A DNA stretch of 64,000 bases from Rhizobium sp. TH135 (GTDB taxonomy: Bacteria > Pseudomonadota > Alphaproteobacteria > Rhizobiales > Rhizobiaceae). Below, piece by piece: positions 14,813 through 25,771 of this stretch. The position numbers and the translations under genes were made by a program. The stretch spans positions 682,001-746,000 of the forward strand of contig NZ_PKRP01000001.1 in the NCBI RefSeq assembly GCF_002855515.1, in the 5' to 3' direction. The notes beneath the pieces were generated by a model. That model ran no database searches. It saw nothing but the letters and a program-made list of their open reading frames with translations, and was not told where the DNA came from. How positions within the stretch are numbered: position 1 is the first letter of the stretch; each line of letters opens with the position of its first letter.

Positions 14813-15886
14813 ATGCGGTATCTTGAGGCGGACTATCAGGGCGGAGAAATCCTGACGGCGAAAAAGGGCGCAATCGGCCTGATCGCCCTCAATCGCCCCC
14901 GCGTGCTGAACAGCCTCTCCCACGACATGATCCTGGATTTCGGCAAGGCTCTCGATGCCTTCGAGGCCGATCCGCAAATCGCCGCCGTGCTCGTCACCGG
15001 CGAGGGCGAACGCGGGCTGTGCGCCGGCGGCGACATCAGGATGTTCTACGAAAGCGGGAAGGCCGGCGACGGCAAGGCATCCGCATTCCTCAAGGCCGAA
15101 TACCGCCTGAATGCCCGCATCGCCGGCTTGAAGAAACCCTATGTCGTCGTGATGGACGGCATCACCATGGGCGGCGGCGTTGGAGTCTCCAGCCATGGCA
15201 GCCACCGCATCGTCACCGAAACCACGAAACTCGCCATGCCCGAAACCGGCATCGGCTTCTTCCCCGATATCGGCGCCACCTGGCTGCTCTCCCGCGCATC
15301 CGGCGAACTCGGCACCTGGATGGGGCTATCAGGCGAGGCGGTGAACGGCGCGGATGCCATCACCGCCGGCTTTGCCGACTGGTACGTTCCGCAGGACCGT
15401 GTAGCCGAACTCCTGGAGCGGATCGCCGCCCTCCCCGCCCCGGCGCTGGGCCAATCGATCGCCTCGACGATCCGCGATTACACGGTGGACGGCCCGAAGG
15501 GCATCTTCTCCGAAGGCCGAGACATGATCGACCGCTGCTTCGCCTTCGACACGGTGGAGGAGATCATCGCAGCCCTCGAAATGGAAAAGTGCGAACTCGC
15601 GACGCGCACCCTCACCGCCATGCGCGCCAAGTCTCCGACCAGCCTGAAGGTGACGCTCAGAATGCTGCGCGAGGCCCGCCGCTCCACGGACCTCGAAACC
15701 TGCCTCGAACGCGAATTTGCCGGCACCCTCCAGGTGGTGAAAGTCCCCGATTTCTACGAAGGCATCCGCGCGGCGATCATCGACAAGGACAGGAACCCGA
15801 AATGGTCCCCGGCGACGCTGGAGGGGGTGGCGCCGGAGAGTGTCGAGGCGTTCTTTGCGGCGCGGGATGAGCGGTTGTTCGACTGA
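14813..15886 (+). CDS. 3-hydroxyisobutyryl-CoA hydrolase / enoyl-CoA hydratase family protein
   Basis: A 357-residue crotonase-fold protein of the 3-hydroxyisobutyryl-CoA hydrolase type, which releases 3-hydroxyisobutyrate in valine breakdown. Diagnostic segments are LNRPRVLNSLSHDMI, GLCAGGDIRMFYES (oxyanion loop), DGITMGGGVGVSSHGSHRI, MPETGIGFFPDIGATWLLSR, and a long C-terminal extension (KSPTSLKVTLRMLREAR), all as in HIBCH rather than short enoyl-CoA hydratases. The ATG at 14813 follows AGGGAGG; the frame is open 18 codons further up. Its stop touches the stop of the convergent pccR. The product feeds towards propionyl-CoA, matching the neighbouring genes. Confidence 0.88.
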   Translation: MRYLEADYQGGEILTAKKGAIGLIALNRPRVLNSLSHDMILDFGKALDAFEADPQIAAVLVTGEGERGLCAGGDIRMFYESGKAGDGKASAFLKAEYRLNARIAGLKKPYVVVMDGITMGGGVGVSSHGSHRIVTETTKLAMPETGIGFFPDIGATWLLSRASGELGTWMGLSGEAVNGADAITAGFADWYVPQDRVAELLERIAALPAPALGQSIASTIRDYTVDGPKGIFSEGRDMIDRCFAFDTVEEIIAALEMEKCELATRTLTAMRAKSPTSLKVTLRMLREARRSTDLETCLEREFAGTLQVVKVPDFYEGIRAAIIDKDRNPKWSPATLEGVAPESVEAFFAARDERLFD

Positions 15887-17296
15887 TCACTCGATCTCAT
15901 ACGGCATCGGGTTCCGCACCCGGTGATCCACCACCAGCTTGCGCTTCAGCGGCGGCACGGCGCGGCTGGTGCATTTGACGCGCTCGCAGATGCGGCAGGA
16001 AATGCCGATGGGGTCAAACGCGCCGCGGTTGGAGAGGTCGAGGTCGTCGGCATAGACGAAGGCGCCGGCATAGGAGATCTCGCAGCCGAGCGCCAAGGCA
16101 TAGCGCGGGTTGGCGGCGCGGAAGCCGGCTGAGCCTTTTGACACTTGCGTCGCGATGCAGAGATAGCGCACGCCGTCGGGCGTCTCCGCCGTCTGACGGA
16201 TGATCCGGCCCGGCGTCTCGAAGGCCTGATGGGCATTCCAGAGCGGACAGGCCGCTCCGAAACGGGCGAATTGCAGGCGGGCGGCACTGTGCCGCTTGGT
16301 GATATTGCCGGCCCGGTCGATGCGGGCAAAGAAGATCGGCACGCCCTTGAGACCCGGCCGCTGCAGCGTCGAGAGACGGTGGCAGACCTGTTCGAGCGAG
16401 GCCTCGAAACGGGCAGCGAGCAGCTCGATGTCGTGGCGCAGATCCCGCGCGGCGGTGAGGAAGCTGCGATAGGGCAGGATCAGCGCGCCGGCAAAGTAGT
16501 TGTAGAGCCCCATGCGACAGATCTCGACCGCCTCTTCGCTGCGGAAATTCGCCTGTTTCAGCACCTGGTCGATCTTGGTGGCAGCGGCCAGCTGGGCGAT
16601 CTGGATGGCGATCTGGAAATCGCGGGTGGGGGCCGAGGCATAACGGCTGACGGTCAGGATCCGCCCCACCGGATCGAAGCGGCGGATCGCCTCGTCGCTC
16701 GCCTCGCCGCGTACCACACGCACGCCGTGGCGCGCTTCGAGATGGCTTGAAAGGGCTGCATAATTCTCCCCCTCCCCGAGCTTCAACTCCGTCGCCAGCT
16801 GCTCGGCGGCGAGGTCGAGATCGTGGATGTAATTGTCGACGAAATGGAAGAAGTCGCGCACCTCGTCGTAAGGCGTCACCTCCTGGCTGGGGGCGGCCCC
16901 CAGCCGGTCGTCGAGGCTCGCCAGCTGCTCGTTGCCGCGTCTGTAGGCCTGGTGGGCGGCAATCAGCGCATGGGCAAAGCCGGGCGCGTTCTGGGTAACA
17001 AGCTTCAGCTCCTGCAGGCTCGGCGAATAGGTCTCGAACAAGGGATCGGAGAGCGCCTCCGTCAGCGCCGACATCAGCCGGTCGTTCTGGCCAGAGGAGA
17101 GCTCGGTGATATCGATGCCGAATTTTTCGGCCAGTGACAGCAGCACCGAGGCCGAGACCGGGCGCTGGTTATTCTCAATCTGGTTCAGATAGCTGGTGGA
17201 AATGCCGACCATATCGGCAAACTGCGCCTGGGTGGCCCCATTCGCCTGGCGGATGTCGCGGACCTTGCGGCCGATGAAGAGTTTCCCGATGGCCAT
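15887..17296 (-). CDS. pccR: PccR-type short-chain acyl-CoA responsive transcriptional regulator
   Basis: A 469-residue regulator of the ScfR family: an N-terminal Xre helix-turn-helix (IRQANGATQAQFADMVGIST; YLNQIENNQRPVS), an ImmA/IrrE-like middle section (about 150-300), and a C-terminal DUF2083-like domain with Cys-rich SCRICERVKC near residues 438-447. In Rhodobacter the homologue PccR controls propionyl-CoA carboxylase. Here it is divergent from pccB, and TTTGCAAA-type sites lie in the shared gap. ATG at 17294-17296 gives MAIGKLFIGRKVRDI, the family start; five upstream codons are also open. Confidence 0.88.
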   Translation of the reverse strand: MAIGKLFIGRKVRDIRQANGATQAQFADMVGISTSYLNQIENNQRPVSASVLLSLAEKFGIDITELSSGQNDRLMSALTEALSDPLFETYSPSLQELKLVTQNAPGFAHALIAAHQAYRRGNEQLASLDDRLGAAPSQEVTPYDEVRDFFHFVDNYIHDLDLAAEQLATELKLGEGENYAALSSHLEARHGVRVVRGEASDEAIRRFDPVGRILTVSRYASAPTRDFQIAIQIAQLAAATKIDQVLKQANFRSEEAVEICRMGLYNYFAGALILPYRSFLTAARDLRHDIELLAARFEASLEQVCHRLSTLQRPGLKGVPIFFARIDRAGNITKRHSAARLQFARFGAACPLWNAHQAFETPGRIIRQTAETPDGVRYLCIATQVSKGSAGFRAANPRYALALGCEISYAGAFVYADDLDLSNRGAFDPIGISCRICERVKCTSRAVPPLKRKLVVDHRVRNPMPYEIE

Positions 17297-17326
17297 TTCG
17301 CAAATTCGCAATTTTCACTTTGCAAA
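17296..17326. promoter_or_regulatory. Candidate PccR operator cluster
   Basis: A perfect TTTGCAAA palindrome at 17319-17326, plus related sites TTTCGCAAA (17296-17304) and TTCGCAAT (17305-17312) just before it. The known PccR target is a pair of TTTGCAAA boxes four bases apart; here the pair is degenerate and spaced six bases, so the exact footprint is uncertain. The cluster overlaps the pccR start and faces pccB, allowing control of both. Confidence 0.6.
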
Positions 17327-17429
17327 TTCATAAATCCACAGATGCACCTGTTCAACCGTTTTCTTCTGCGGCACTGTGGAATAGGTATCACACAAGGCTC
17401 AAAGCCAAACAGATCATTCCGGAGGAAGC

Positions 17430-18962
17430 ATGTCGACGATCCTGGACCAGCTCGAAGCCCGTCGCGACGAGGCCCGCCTCGGCGGTGGCGAAAAGCGCAT
17501 CGCCGCCCAGCATGGCAAGGGCAAGCTGACCGCCCGCGAGCGCATCGAAGTCCTGCTCGACGAAGGCTCCTTCGAAGAATACGACATGTATGTCACGCAT
17601 CGGTGCACCGATTTCGGCATGGCCGAACAGAAGGTGCCGGGCGATGGCGTGGTCACCGGCTGGGGCACGATCAACGGCCGCCAGGTCTATGTCTTCTCCC
17701 AGGATTTCACCGTGCTCGGCGGCTCGCTGTCGGAAACCCATGCCCAGAAGATCTGCAAGATCATGGACATGGCGATGAAGGTCGGCGCGCCCGTGATCGG
17801 CCTGAATGATAGTGGCGGCGCCCGCATCCAGGAAGGTGTCGCCTCGCTTGCCGGTTATGCCGACGTCTTCAAGCGCAATGTCGATGCGTCAGGCGTCATC
17901 CCGCAGATCTCCGTGATCATGGGCCCCTGCGCCGGCGGTGCGGTCTATTCGCCCGCCATGACCGATTTCATCTTCATGGTGCGCGATAGCTCCTACATGT
18001 TCGTCACCGGCCCCGATGTGGTGAAAACCGTGACCAACGAGATCGTCACGGCGGAAGAACTGGGCGGCGCATCGACGCACACGAAAAAGTCCTCCGTCGC
18101 CGACGGCGCCTATGAGAACGACATCGAAGCGCTGGAACAGGTCCGTCTGCTCTTCGACTTCCTGCCCTTGAACAACCGCGAAAAGCCGCCGGTTCGCCCT
18201 TTCCATGACGATCCGGCCCGCATCGAGATGCGGCTGGACACGCTGATCCCGGACAGTTCCAACAAGCCCTATGACATGAAGGAACTGATCTACGCGCTCG
18301 CCGACGAGGGCGATTTCTTCGAAATCCAGGAAGCCTTTGCCAAGAACATCATCACCGGCTTTATCCGCATGGAGGGCCAGACGGTCGGCGTCGTCGCCAA
18401 CCAGCCGATGGTGCTCGCCGGCTGCCTCGATATCGACAGCTCACGCAAGGCCGCCCGCTTCGTGCGCTTCTGCGATGCCTTCTCGATCCCGATCCTGACG
18501 CTGGTCGATGTGCCCGGCTTCCTGCCCGGCACCGCCCAGGAATATGGCGGCGTCATCAAGCATGGCGCAAAACTCCTCTTCGCCTACAGCCAGGCGACCG
18601 TGCCGATGGTCACGCTCATCACCCGCAAGGCCTATGGCGGCGCCTATGACGTCATGGCCTCCAAGCATATCGGCGCCGACGTCAACTTTGCCTGGCCGAC
18701 CGCCGAAATCGCCGTGATGGGCGCCAAGGGCGCCACCGAAATCCTCTACCGCTCGGAACTCGGCGATGCCGAGAAGATCGCTGCGCGTACACGCGAATAC
18801 GAAGTCAACTTCGCCAACCCCTTCAAGGCCGCCGAACGCGGCTTCATCGACGAGGTGATCATGCCGCATTCCTCCCGCCGCCGCATTGCTAAGGCTTTTG
18901 CGAGCCTCAGGAACAAGCAGGTCGGCACGCATTGGAAAAAGCACGACACGATCCCCTTGTGA
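17430..18962 (+). CDS. pccB: Propionyl-CoA carboxylase beta subunit
   Basis: A 510-residue carboxyltransferase that transfers CO2 from carboxybiotin to propionyl-CoA, giving D-methylmalonyl-CoA. The acyl-CoA carboxylase beta pattern is complete: [66 protein letters not shown] in the N-domain and [17 protein letters not shown] with [11 protein letters not shown] in the C-domain. The ATG at 17430 follows GGAGGAAGC. It is separated from pccA by four other genes over about 2.4 kb, all on the same strand. Confidence 0.95.
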   Translation: MSTILDQLEARRDEARLGGGEKRIAAQHGKGKLTARERIEVLLDEGSFEEYDMYVTHRCTDFGMAEQKVPGDGVVTGWGTINGRQVYVFSQDFTVLGGSLSETHAQKICKIMDMAMKVGAPVIGLNDSGGARIQEGVASLAGYADVFKRNVDASGVIPQISVIMGPCAGGAVYSPAMTDFIFMVRDSSYMFVTGPDVVKTVTNEIVTAEELGGASTHTKKSSVADGAYENDIEALEQVRLLFDFLPLNNREKPPVRPFHDDPARIEMRLDTLIPDSSNKPYDMKELIYALADEGDFFEIQEAFAKNIITGFIRMEGQTVGVVANQPMVLAGCLDIDSSRKAARFVRFCDAFSIPILTLVDVPGFLPGTAQEYGGVIKHGAKLLFAYSQATVPMVTLITRKAYGGAYDVMASKHIGADVNFAWPTAEIAVMGAKGATEILYRSELGDAEKIAARTREYEVNFANPFKAAERGFIDEVIMPHSSRRRIAKAFASLRNKQVGTHWKKHDTIPL

Positions 18963-19052
18963 TCATGCATTGAGAGTGGGCAAGGACATCACGGAAGGCC
19001 TATATAACTCTCGGCGCGCCCGAGGCGCTTGACCGAGAAAGGATCCGATTTC

Positions 19053-19964
19053 ATGAGCGACGAAAAATTCCCGCCCGAAAAGAACCTGCCCGCAGGCTAT
19101 CAGCCACCCAAGGTCTGGACCTGGGAAGCCGGCAATGGCGGCCAGTTCGCCAGCATCAACCGTCCGACGGCTGGTGCGCAGACAGAGATCGAGCTTCAGG
19201 TGGGCAAACATCCGCTGCAGCTCTATTCGCTGGCAACGCCGAACGGCCAGAAGGTGACGATTCTTCTGGAAGAACTGCTCGCAGCCGGCCATTCTGGCGC
19301 TGAATACGATGCCTGGCTGATCAATATCGGCAAGGGCGACCAGTTCGGCTCCGGCTTTGTCGACATCAACCCGAATTCGAAGATCCCGGCGCTCGCTGAC
19401 CACGCACCGAAAGACGGCGGCAAGCCGGTCCGCCTGTTCGAGTCGGCTTCGATCATGACTTATCTCGCGGAAAAGTTCGGCGCATTCCTGCCGTCGGAAA
19501 CCCGCGCCCGCGCCGAAGCCCTGAACTGGCTGTTCTGGCAGATGGGCTCCGCCCCCTTCGTCGGCGGCGGTTTCGGGCACTTCTTCTCCTATGCGCCGAT
19601 GAAGATCCAATACGCGATCGATCGTTACGCCATGGAGGCCAAGCGCCAGATGGACGTTCTCGACCGCCAGCTCGCCGACAATGAATTCGTGGCCGGCAGC
19701 GACTACACCATCGCCGACATGGCCATCTGGCCCTGGTATGGCCGCCTGGCGCTCGACCAGTCCTATCCGGACGCCGGCACCTTCCTGCAGACCCATGAAT
19801 ATGTCCACGTCCTGCGCTGGGCAAAGCAGCTTGCCGAACGCCCCGCCCTGCAGCGCGGCGTGATGGTCAACAAGACCAACGGCCCGCTCTCCGAACAGCT
19901 GCATGAACGTCACGATGCCTCCGACTTCTTGACGAAAACGCAGGACAAGATCGCTTCGGCGTAA
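19053..19964 (+). CDS. yghU: YghU-type glutathione S-transferase / disulfide reductase
   Basis: A 303-residue nu-class GST-like protein. The N-terminal extension PPEKNLPAGYQPPKVW and the thioredoxin-like core HPLQLYSLATPNGQKVTILL, with INPNSKIPALAD and LFESASIMTYLAEKFG, match YghU, which binds two glutathiones and reduces disulfides. The C-terminal helical domain carries FVAGSDYTIADMAIWPWYG. ATG at 19053 gives MSDEKFPPEKN; a TTG eight codons upstream is open. It lies 90 bases after pccB and 9 bases before the next gene, so probably cotranscribed. Confidence 0.9.
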   Translation: MSDEKFPPEKNLPAGYQPPKVWTWEAGNGGQFASINRPTAGAQTEIELQVGKHPLQLYSLATPNGQKVTILLEELLAAGHSGAEYDAWLINIGKGDQFGSGFVDINPNSKIPALADHAPKDGGKPVRLFESASIMTYLAEKFGAFLPSETRARAEALNWLFWQMGSAPFVGGGFGHFFSYAPMKIQYAIDRYAMEAKRQMDVLDRQLADNEFVAGSDYTIADMAIWPWYGRLALDQSYPDAGTFLQTHEYVHVLRWAKQLAERPALQRGVMVNKTNGPLSEQLHERHDASDFLTKTQDKIASA

Positions 19965-19973
19965 GGAGAGACC

Positions 19974-20351
19974 ATGCCAAGCCTCCCCGACATGACCAAA
20001 CATCGCGGTTTCCCCGGCGGCATGCCGGGGACCGGTGTGCAATTCACCATCCGCCGCGCCAATCCGCGCGGCGTGACCCCCATCAAGGCCTTCCCGCGCA
20101 AGGCGCGCCCCGGCACAAAGGAACACCGCATCGACGCGGCCTTCCTGCACGCGCTCTGGCACCATTTCGGCGCGGAACCCTTCGAGCGTGGCAATCTCGA
20201 TGCCGCGCGGTTGAGCCTTCTCTTCGGCCGCGAAGTGATAGCAGCCACCAAGGATTTCGATCCGCTCTCCTATGAAGCCATGCTCGTCATCGACGAGAAG
20301 GTGGCGCGCAAGAGCTTCCCCGAATCCTTCGAAGACGTGTTCGAGGTGTAA
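19974..20351 (+). CDS. Unknown protein, member A of a tandem paralogous pair
   Basis: A 125-residue protein of no family I recognise. It shares with the next gene the blocks GFPGGMPGTGVQFTIRRANP, ALWHHFGAEPFERGNLDA, LFGREVIAATKDFDP and ARKSFPESFEDVFE. No signal peptide or membrane helix; mixed charged composition, so a small cytoplasmic protein. It starts 9 bases after the YghU-like gene and ends 4 bases before member B. Its place between pccB and pccA may be chance or functional. Confidence 0.75.
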   Translation: MPSLPDMTKHRGFPGGMPGTGVQFTIRRANPRGVTPIKAFPRKARPGTKEHRIDAAFLHALWHHFGAEPFERGNLDAARLSLLFGREVIAATKDFDPLSYEAMLVIDEKVARKSFPESFEDVFEV

Positions 20352-20355
20352 CGCC

Positions 20356-20769
20356 ATGGCAAAAGATCCGCTGATGCCGAAACATCAGGGCTTTCCGCTC
20401 GGATTGCCCGGAACCCAGTGGCAATTCACGATCCGCCGGCCGAACCCGAAGGTGACGCCGCTCACCAACTGGCCGCGCCACCGCACCATGGACCCGACCG
20501 TGGCGCTGGCCGACCTCGGCTTCATGCAGGCGCTCTGGCAGTTTTTCGGCACCGAAACCTTCGAGCGCGGCAATCTCGACGGCGAACGCCTCTGCCGCCT
20601 CTTCGGCCGCGAAGTCATCGCCGCAGAGCGCGGCTTTGATCCGCAATCCTACTTCGCCAAGCTGAAGATCAACGAGCCACTGGCCCGCAAGAACTTCCCG
20701 GAAGCCTTCGGCGACGTGAAGGACGAGCAGAGCGTGGCCAAGGGCTTGAAGAAGAAGGTGCGGGAATAG
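20356..20769 (+). CDS. Unknown protein, member B of a tandem paralogous pair
   Basis: A 137-residue paralogue of the preceding gene: GFPLGLPGTQWQFTIRRPNP, ALWQFFGTETFERGNLDG, LFGREVIAAERGFDP and ARKNFPEAFGDV align block for block, at about half identity. It has an additional Lys-rich tail (GLKKKVRE). The ATG at 20356 (MAKDPLMPKHQ) is chosen because it gives the paralogous start; the frame is open 28 codons upstream inside member A. Function unknown. Confidence 0.75.
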   Translation: MAKDPLMPKHQGFPLGLPGTQWQFTIRRPNPKVTPLTNWPRHRTMDPTVALADLGFMQALWQFFGTETFERGNLDGERLCRLFGREVIAAERGFDPQSYFAKLKINEPLARKNFPEAFGDVKDEQSVAKGLKKKVRE

Positions 20770-20857
20770 CGGGCGGCAATGAACGGATGGCTGGGGAGGT
20801 CACGGAAATGATCGTTTTACAAGTCGGGCTGTCGATGCCCAGGGAATTGGCTCGTCG

Positions 20858-21417
20858 ATGAGTGCGGAAACCAGCAAATTCCTCAGCTATATCCTGCGTC
20901 ATGCGCCAGAGAGCATCGGGCTTGAGCTGGACAGTGAAGGCTGGACAGATATCGATACCCTGATAGCCAAGGCGAACGCGGCTGGGCAAGCCATCGATCA
21001 GGAAATGCTCCTGCTCACTGTACGCGACAGCGAGAAGAAGCGTCTCACCCTGTCCGAGGACGGGGCTCGTATTCGCGCAGCCCAGGGACATTCGATCAAG
21101 GTCGATCTCGGTCATGCTCCGTCGCAACCACCAGCGCAACTGTTTCATGGCACGGCGACCCGCTTCCTGGAGGCGATTCTCGCCGAGGGCCTTCAACCCG
21201 GAAGCCGCCAACAGGTACATTTGTCTGCAGATCGGGAGACGGCGACACAGGTCGGCGCCCGCCACGGCAAACCCGTCGTGCTCTCCGTGAATGCCAGCCG
21301 AATGGCCGAGGGCGGGCACACCTTCTTCCAGGCAGACAACGGCGTGTGGCTGACCAACCACGTACCAGCCGTATATCTCACCATCATCGAAGCCCCGGCC
21401 GCGGGAGGCACTTGCCA

Positions 21418-21421
<4 letters not shown>
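20858..21421 (+). CDS. kptA: RNA 2'-phosphotransferase (KptA/Tpt1 family)
   Basis: A 187-residue KptA homologue. In eukaryotes Tpt1 removes the 2'-phosphate left at tRNA splice junctions with NAD+; bacterial KptA has the activity but its cellular role is unclear. Family blocks are SKFLSYILRHAPESIGLELD, EGWTDIDTLI, KKRLTLSEDGARIRAAQGHS, LFHGTATRFLEAILAEGLQP, VHLSADRETATQVGARHGKP and the closing HVPAVYL. The catalytic Arg-His-Arg-type residues appear in place (ILRH; IRAAQGH). The stop overlaps the pccA ATG by four bases, an unexpected coupling. Confidence 0.9.
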
Positions 21422-23427
<2,006 letters not shown>

Positions 23428-23447
23428 CGTTTTCCTTTGAAGGGAAA

Positions 23448-23558
23448 GCCCCTCATCCGCCTGCCGGCACCTTCTCCCCGTGAACGGGGAGAAGGCCGAG
23501 ATGGCACCGCATGGCACCTCCCTCTCCCCGCCTGCGGGGAGAGGGCAGGGTGAGGGGC
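23448..23558. repeat. RIME-type rhizobial intergenic palindromic element (copy 1)
   Basis: A 111-bp element bounded by 8-base inverted ends GCCCCTCA (23448-23455) and TGAGGGGC (23551-23558). It holds two hairpins with 10-base arms: CTTCTCCCCG/CGGGGAGAAG (23471-23494) and CCTCTCCCCG/CGGGGAGAGG (23521-23544). This structure is that of the rhizobial intergenic mosaic elements. It fills most of the pccA to methylmalonyl-CoA mutase gap. A second copy in opposite orientation is at 30188-30303. Confidence 0.85.
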
Positions 23559-23613
23559 AAATCGCAAGACCAATTGTCGGCCCGCAGTCCATGCGGGGCA
23601 GGGAGAAGACCGG

Positions 23614-25749
23614 ATGACCAAGAAAACCATCGCCGACTGGCAGTCGCTTGCCGAGAAGGAACTGAAGCGTCCGGCGGATAGCCTCGTCTGGGAGACCCCG
23701 GAGGGCATTCCGGTAAAGCCGCTCTATACGGCCAACGATATCGCTGGCATCGACCATCTCGATAGCCTGCCGGGCTTCGCCCCTTTCGTGCGCGGACCGC
23801 GTGCCACCATGTATGCCGGCCGGCCCTGGACGATCCGGCAATATGCCGGCTTCTCGACGGCGGAAGAGAGCAATGCCTTCTACCGCAAGGCGCTTCTGGC
23901 CGGCCAGCAGGGCGTCTCCGTCGCCTTCGACCTTGCAACCCACCGCGGCTATGACTCGGATCATCCCCGCGTCGAGGGCGATGTCGGCAAGGCGGGTGTG
24001 GCGATCGACAGCGTTGAGGATATGAAGATCCTGTTCGACGGCATTCCGTTGCAGGACATCTCGGTATCGATGACCATGAATGGCGCCGTCATCCCGATCC
24101 TGGCGAACTTTATTGTTACGGGTGAGGAGCAAGGCGTATCGCGCGAAAAACTGTCTGGGACCATCCAGAACGACATCCTCAAGGAGTTCATGGTCCGTAA
24201 CACCTATATCTACCCGCCCGAACCCTCGATGCGGATCATCGCCGACATCATCGAATACACGGCGAAAGAGATGCCGAAGTTCAACTCGATCTCGATCTCC
24301 GGCTATCACATGCAGGAGGCGGGCGCGACGCTGGTGCAGGAGCTGGCATTCACGCTGGCCGATGGTCGCGAATATGTCCGTGCCGCCATCGCCAAGGGCC
24401 TGAACGTCGACGAGTTTGCCGGCCGCCTGTCCTTCTTCTTTGCGATCGGGATGAACTTCTTCATGGAGGCCGCGAAACTGCGCGCCGCCCGCCTGCTGTG
24501 GACCCGCATCATGCAGGAATTCGAGCCGAAGAAGGCGTCCTCCCTGATGCTGCGCACCCATTGCCAGACCTCGGGCGTGTCGCTGGCCGAACAGGACCCC
24601 TACAACAACATCGTCCGCACTGCGTTTGAGGCGATGTCGGCGGTGCTTGGCGGCACGCAGTCGCTGCACACCAATTCCTTCGACGAGGCAATTGCGCTGC
24701 CGACGGAATTTTCCGCCCGCATTGCCCGCAACACGCAGCTGATCCTGCAGCACGAAACCGGCGTGACCAAGGTCGTCGATCCGCTCGCCGGCTCCTATTA
24801 TATCGAGAGCCTGACCAATGACATGGCAGAAAAGGCTTGGGCCCTGATCGAGGAGATCGAACGGCTGGGCGGCATGACCAAAGCGGTCGATGACGGCCTG
24901 CCGAAGCGCCTCATCGAGGAGGCCGCGACCCGTCGCCAGGCCGCCGTCGACCGCGCCGAGGAAGTGATCGTCGGCGTCAACAAGTACCGCCTCGAAAACG
25001 AGGAGCCGATCGACATCCTCCAGATCGACAACACAGCCGTCCGCCTGTCGCAGATCAAGCGTATCGAGCAGACGCGCCGCCTGCGCGACTCGAAGCGGGT
25101 CAGCGAAACGCTTGCGAGGCTGACCGAAGTCGCCAAGACAGGCCAAGGCAACATCCTCGAAGCCGCTGTCGATGCCGCCCGCGCCCGGGCCACAGTCGGC
25201 GAAATCTCGGATGCCATGCGCGCCGTCTTCGGCGATCATGTCGCTGTGCCCGAGGTCGTGCATGACATCTATGGCAAGGCCTATGAAGGCGATCCGGAAA
25301 TGGAGACGCTTTCGACCCGCCTCAAGGACTACGGCAAGGCGGCGTCCAAGCCGCGCATCCTGATCGCCAAGCTCGGCCAGGATGGCCATGACCGTGGCGC
25401 CAAGGTGATTGCGTCGGCCTTTGGCGATATCGGCTTCGATGTCGTCGCCGGGCCCCTCTTCCAGACACCGGACGAGGCCGCGGATCTCGCCGTCATCAAC
25501 AAGGTCCAGGTCGTCGGTTTGTCCTCGCTCGCCGCCGGCCACAAGACGCTCGCCCCGCAGCTGGTCGAAGCGCTGAAGGCCAAGGGCGCAAACGATGTGA
25601 TCGTGGTCGTCGGCGGTGTCATCCCGCGCCAGGATTACGACTTCCTGCTCGAAAGCGGCGTCTCCGCCGTCTTCGGTCCGGGCACCAATGTCATGGATGC
25701 CGCCCGCTCCGTGCTTGACCTGCTTGAGGGTCGCCTGCGAAACAGTTGA
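23614..25749 (+). CDS. scpA: Methylmalonyl-CoA mutase, adenosylcobalamin-dependent
   Basis: A 711-residue single-chain mutase converting (R)-methylmalonyl-CoA to succinyl-CoA, the step after propionyl-CoA carboxylase. The substrate-binding barrel occupies about 1-520 ([65 protein letters not shown]) and the B12-binding domain about 570-700 with the base-off signature [12 protein letters not shown] (D-x-H-x2-G), [13 protein letters not shown] and VVVGGVIP. No epimerase is visible nearby. A RIME-type element lies just upstream. The gene is also called bhbA in rhizobia. Confidence 0.95.
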   Translation: MTKKTIADWQSLAEKELKRPADSLVWETPEGIPVKPLYTANDIAGIDHLDSLPGFAPFVRGPRATMYAGRPWTIRQYAGFSTAEESNAFYRKALLAGQQGVSVAFDLATHRGYDSDHPRVEGDVGKAGVAIDSVEDMKILFDGIPLQDISVSMTMNGAVIPILANFIVTGEEQGVSREKLSGTIQNDILKEFMVRNTYIYPPEPSMRIIADIIEYTAKEMPKFNSISISGYHMQEAGATLVQELAFTLADGREYVRAAIAKGLNVDEFAGRLSFFFAIGMNFFMEAAKLRAARLLWTRIMQEFEPKKASSLMLRTHCQTSGVSLAEQDPYNNIVRTAFEAMSAVLGGTQSLHTNSFDEAIALPTEFSARIARNTQLILQHETGVTKVVDPLAGSYYIESLTNDMAEKAWALIEEIERLGGMTKAVDDGLPKRLIEEAATRRQAAVDRAEEVIVGVNKYRLENEEPIDILQIDNTAVRLSQIKRIEQTRRLRDSKRVSETLARLTEVAKTGQGNILEAAVDAARARATVGEISDAMRAVFGDHVAVPEVVHDIYGKAYEGDPEMETLSTRLKDYGKAASKPRILIAKLGQDGHDRGAKVIASAFGDIGFDVVAGPLFQTPDEAADLAVINKVQVVGLSSLAAGHKTLAPQLVEALKAKGANDVIVVVGGVIPRQDYDFLLESGVSAVFGPGTNVMDAARSVLDLLEGRLRNS

Positions 25750-25771
25750 GGCTGACGGCTCGGGGAGGAGC

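Noticed and set aside
18963..20357. 464-codon minus-strand frame opposite the YghU-like gene and unknown protein A
   Set aside because: Antisense shadow of genes with recognisable plus-strand products; composition is atypical and no family pattern is seen.
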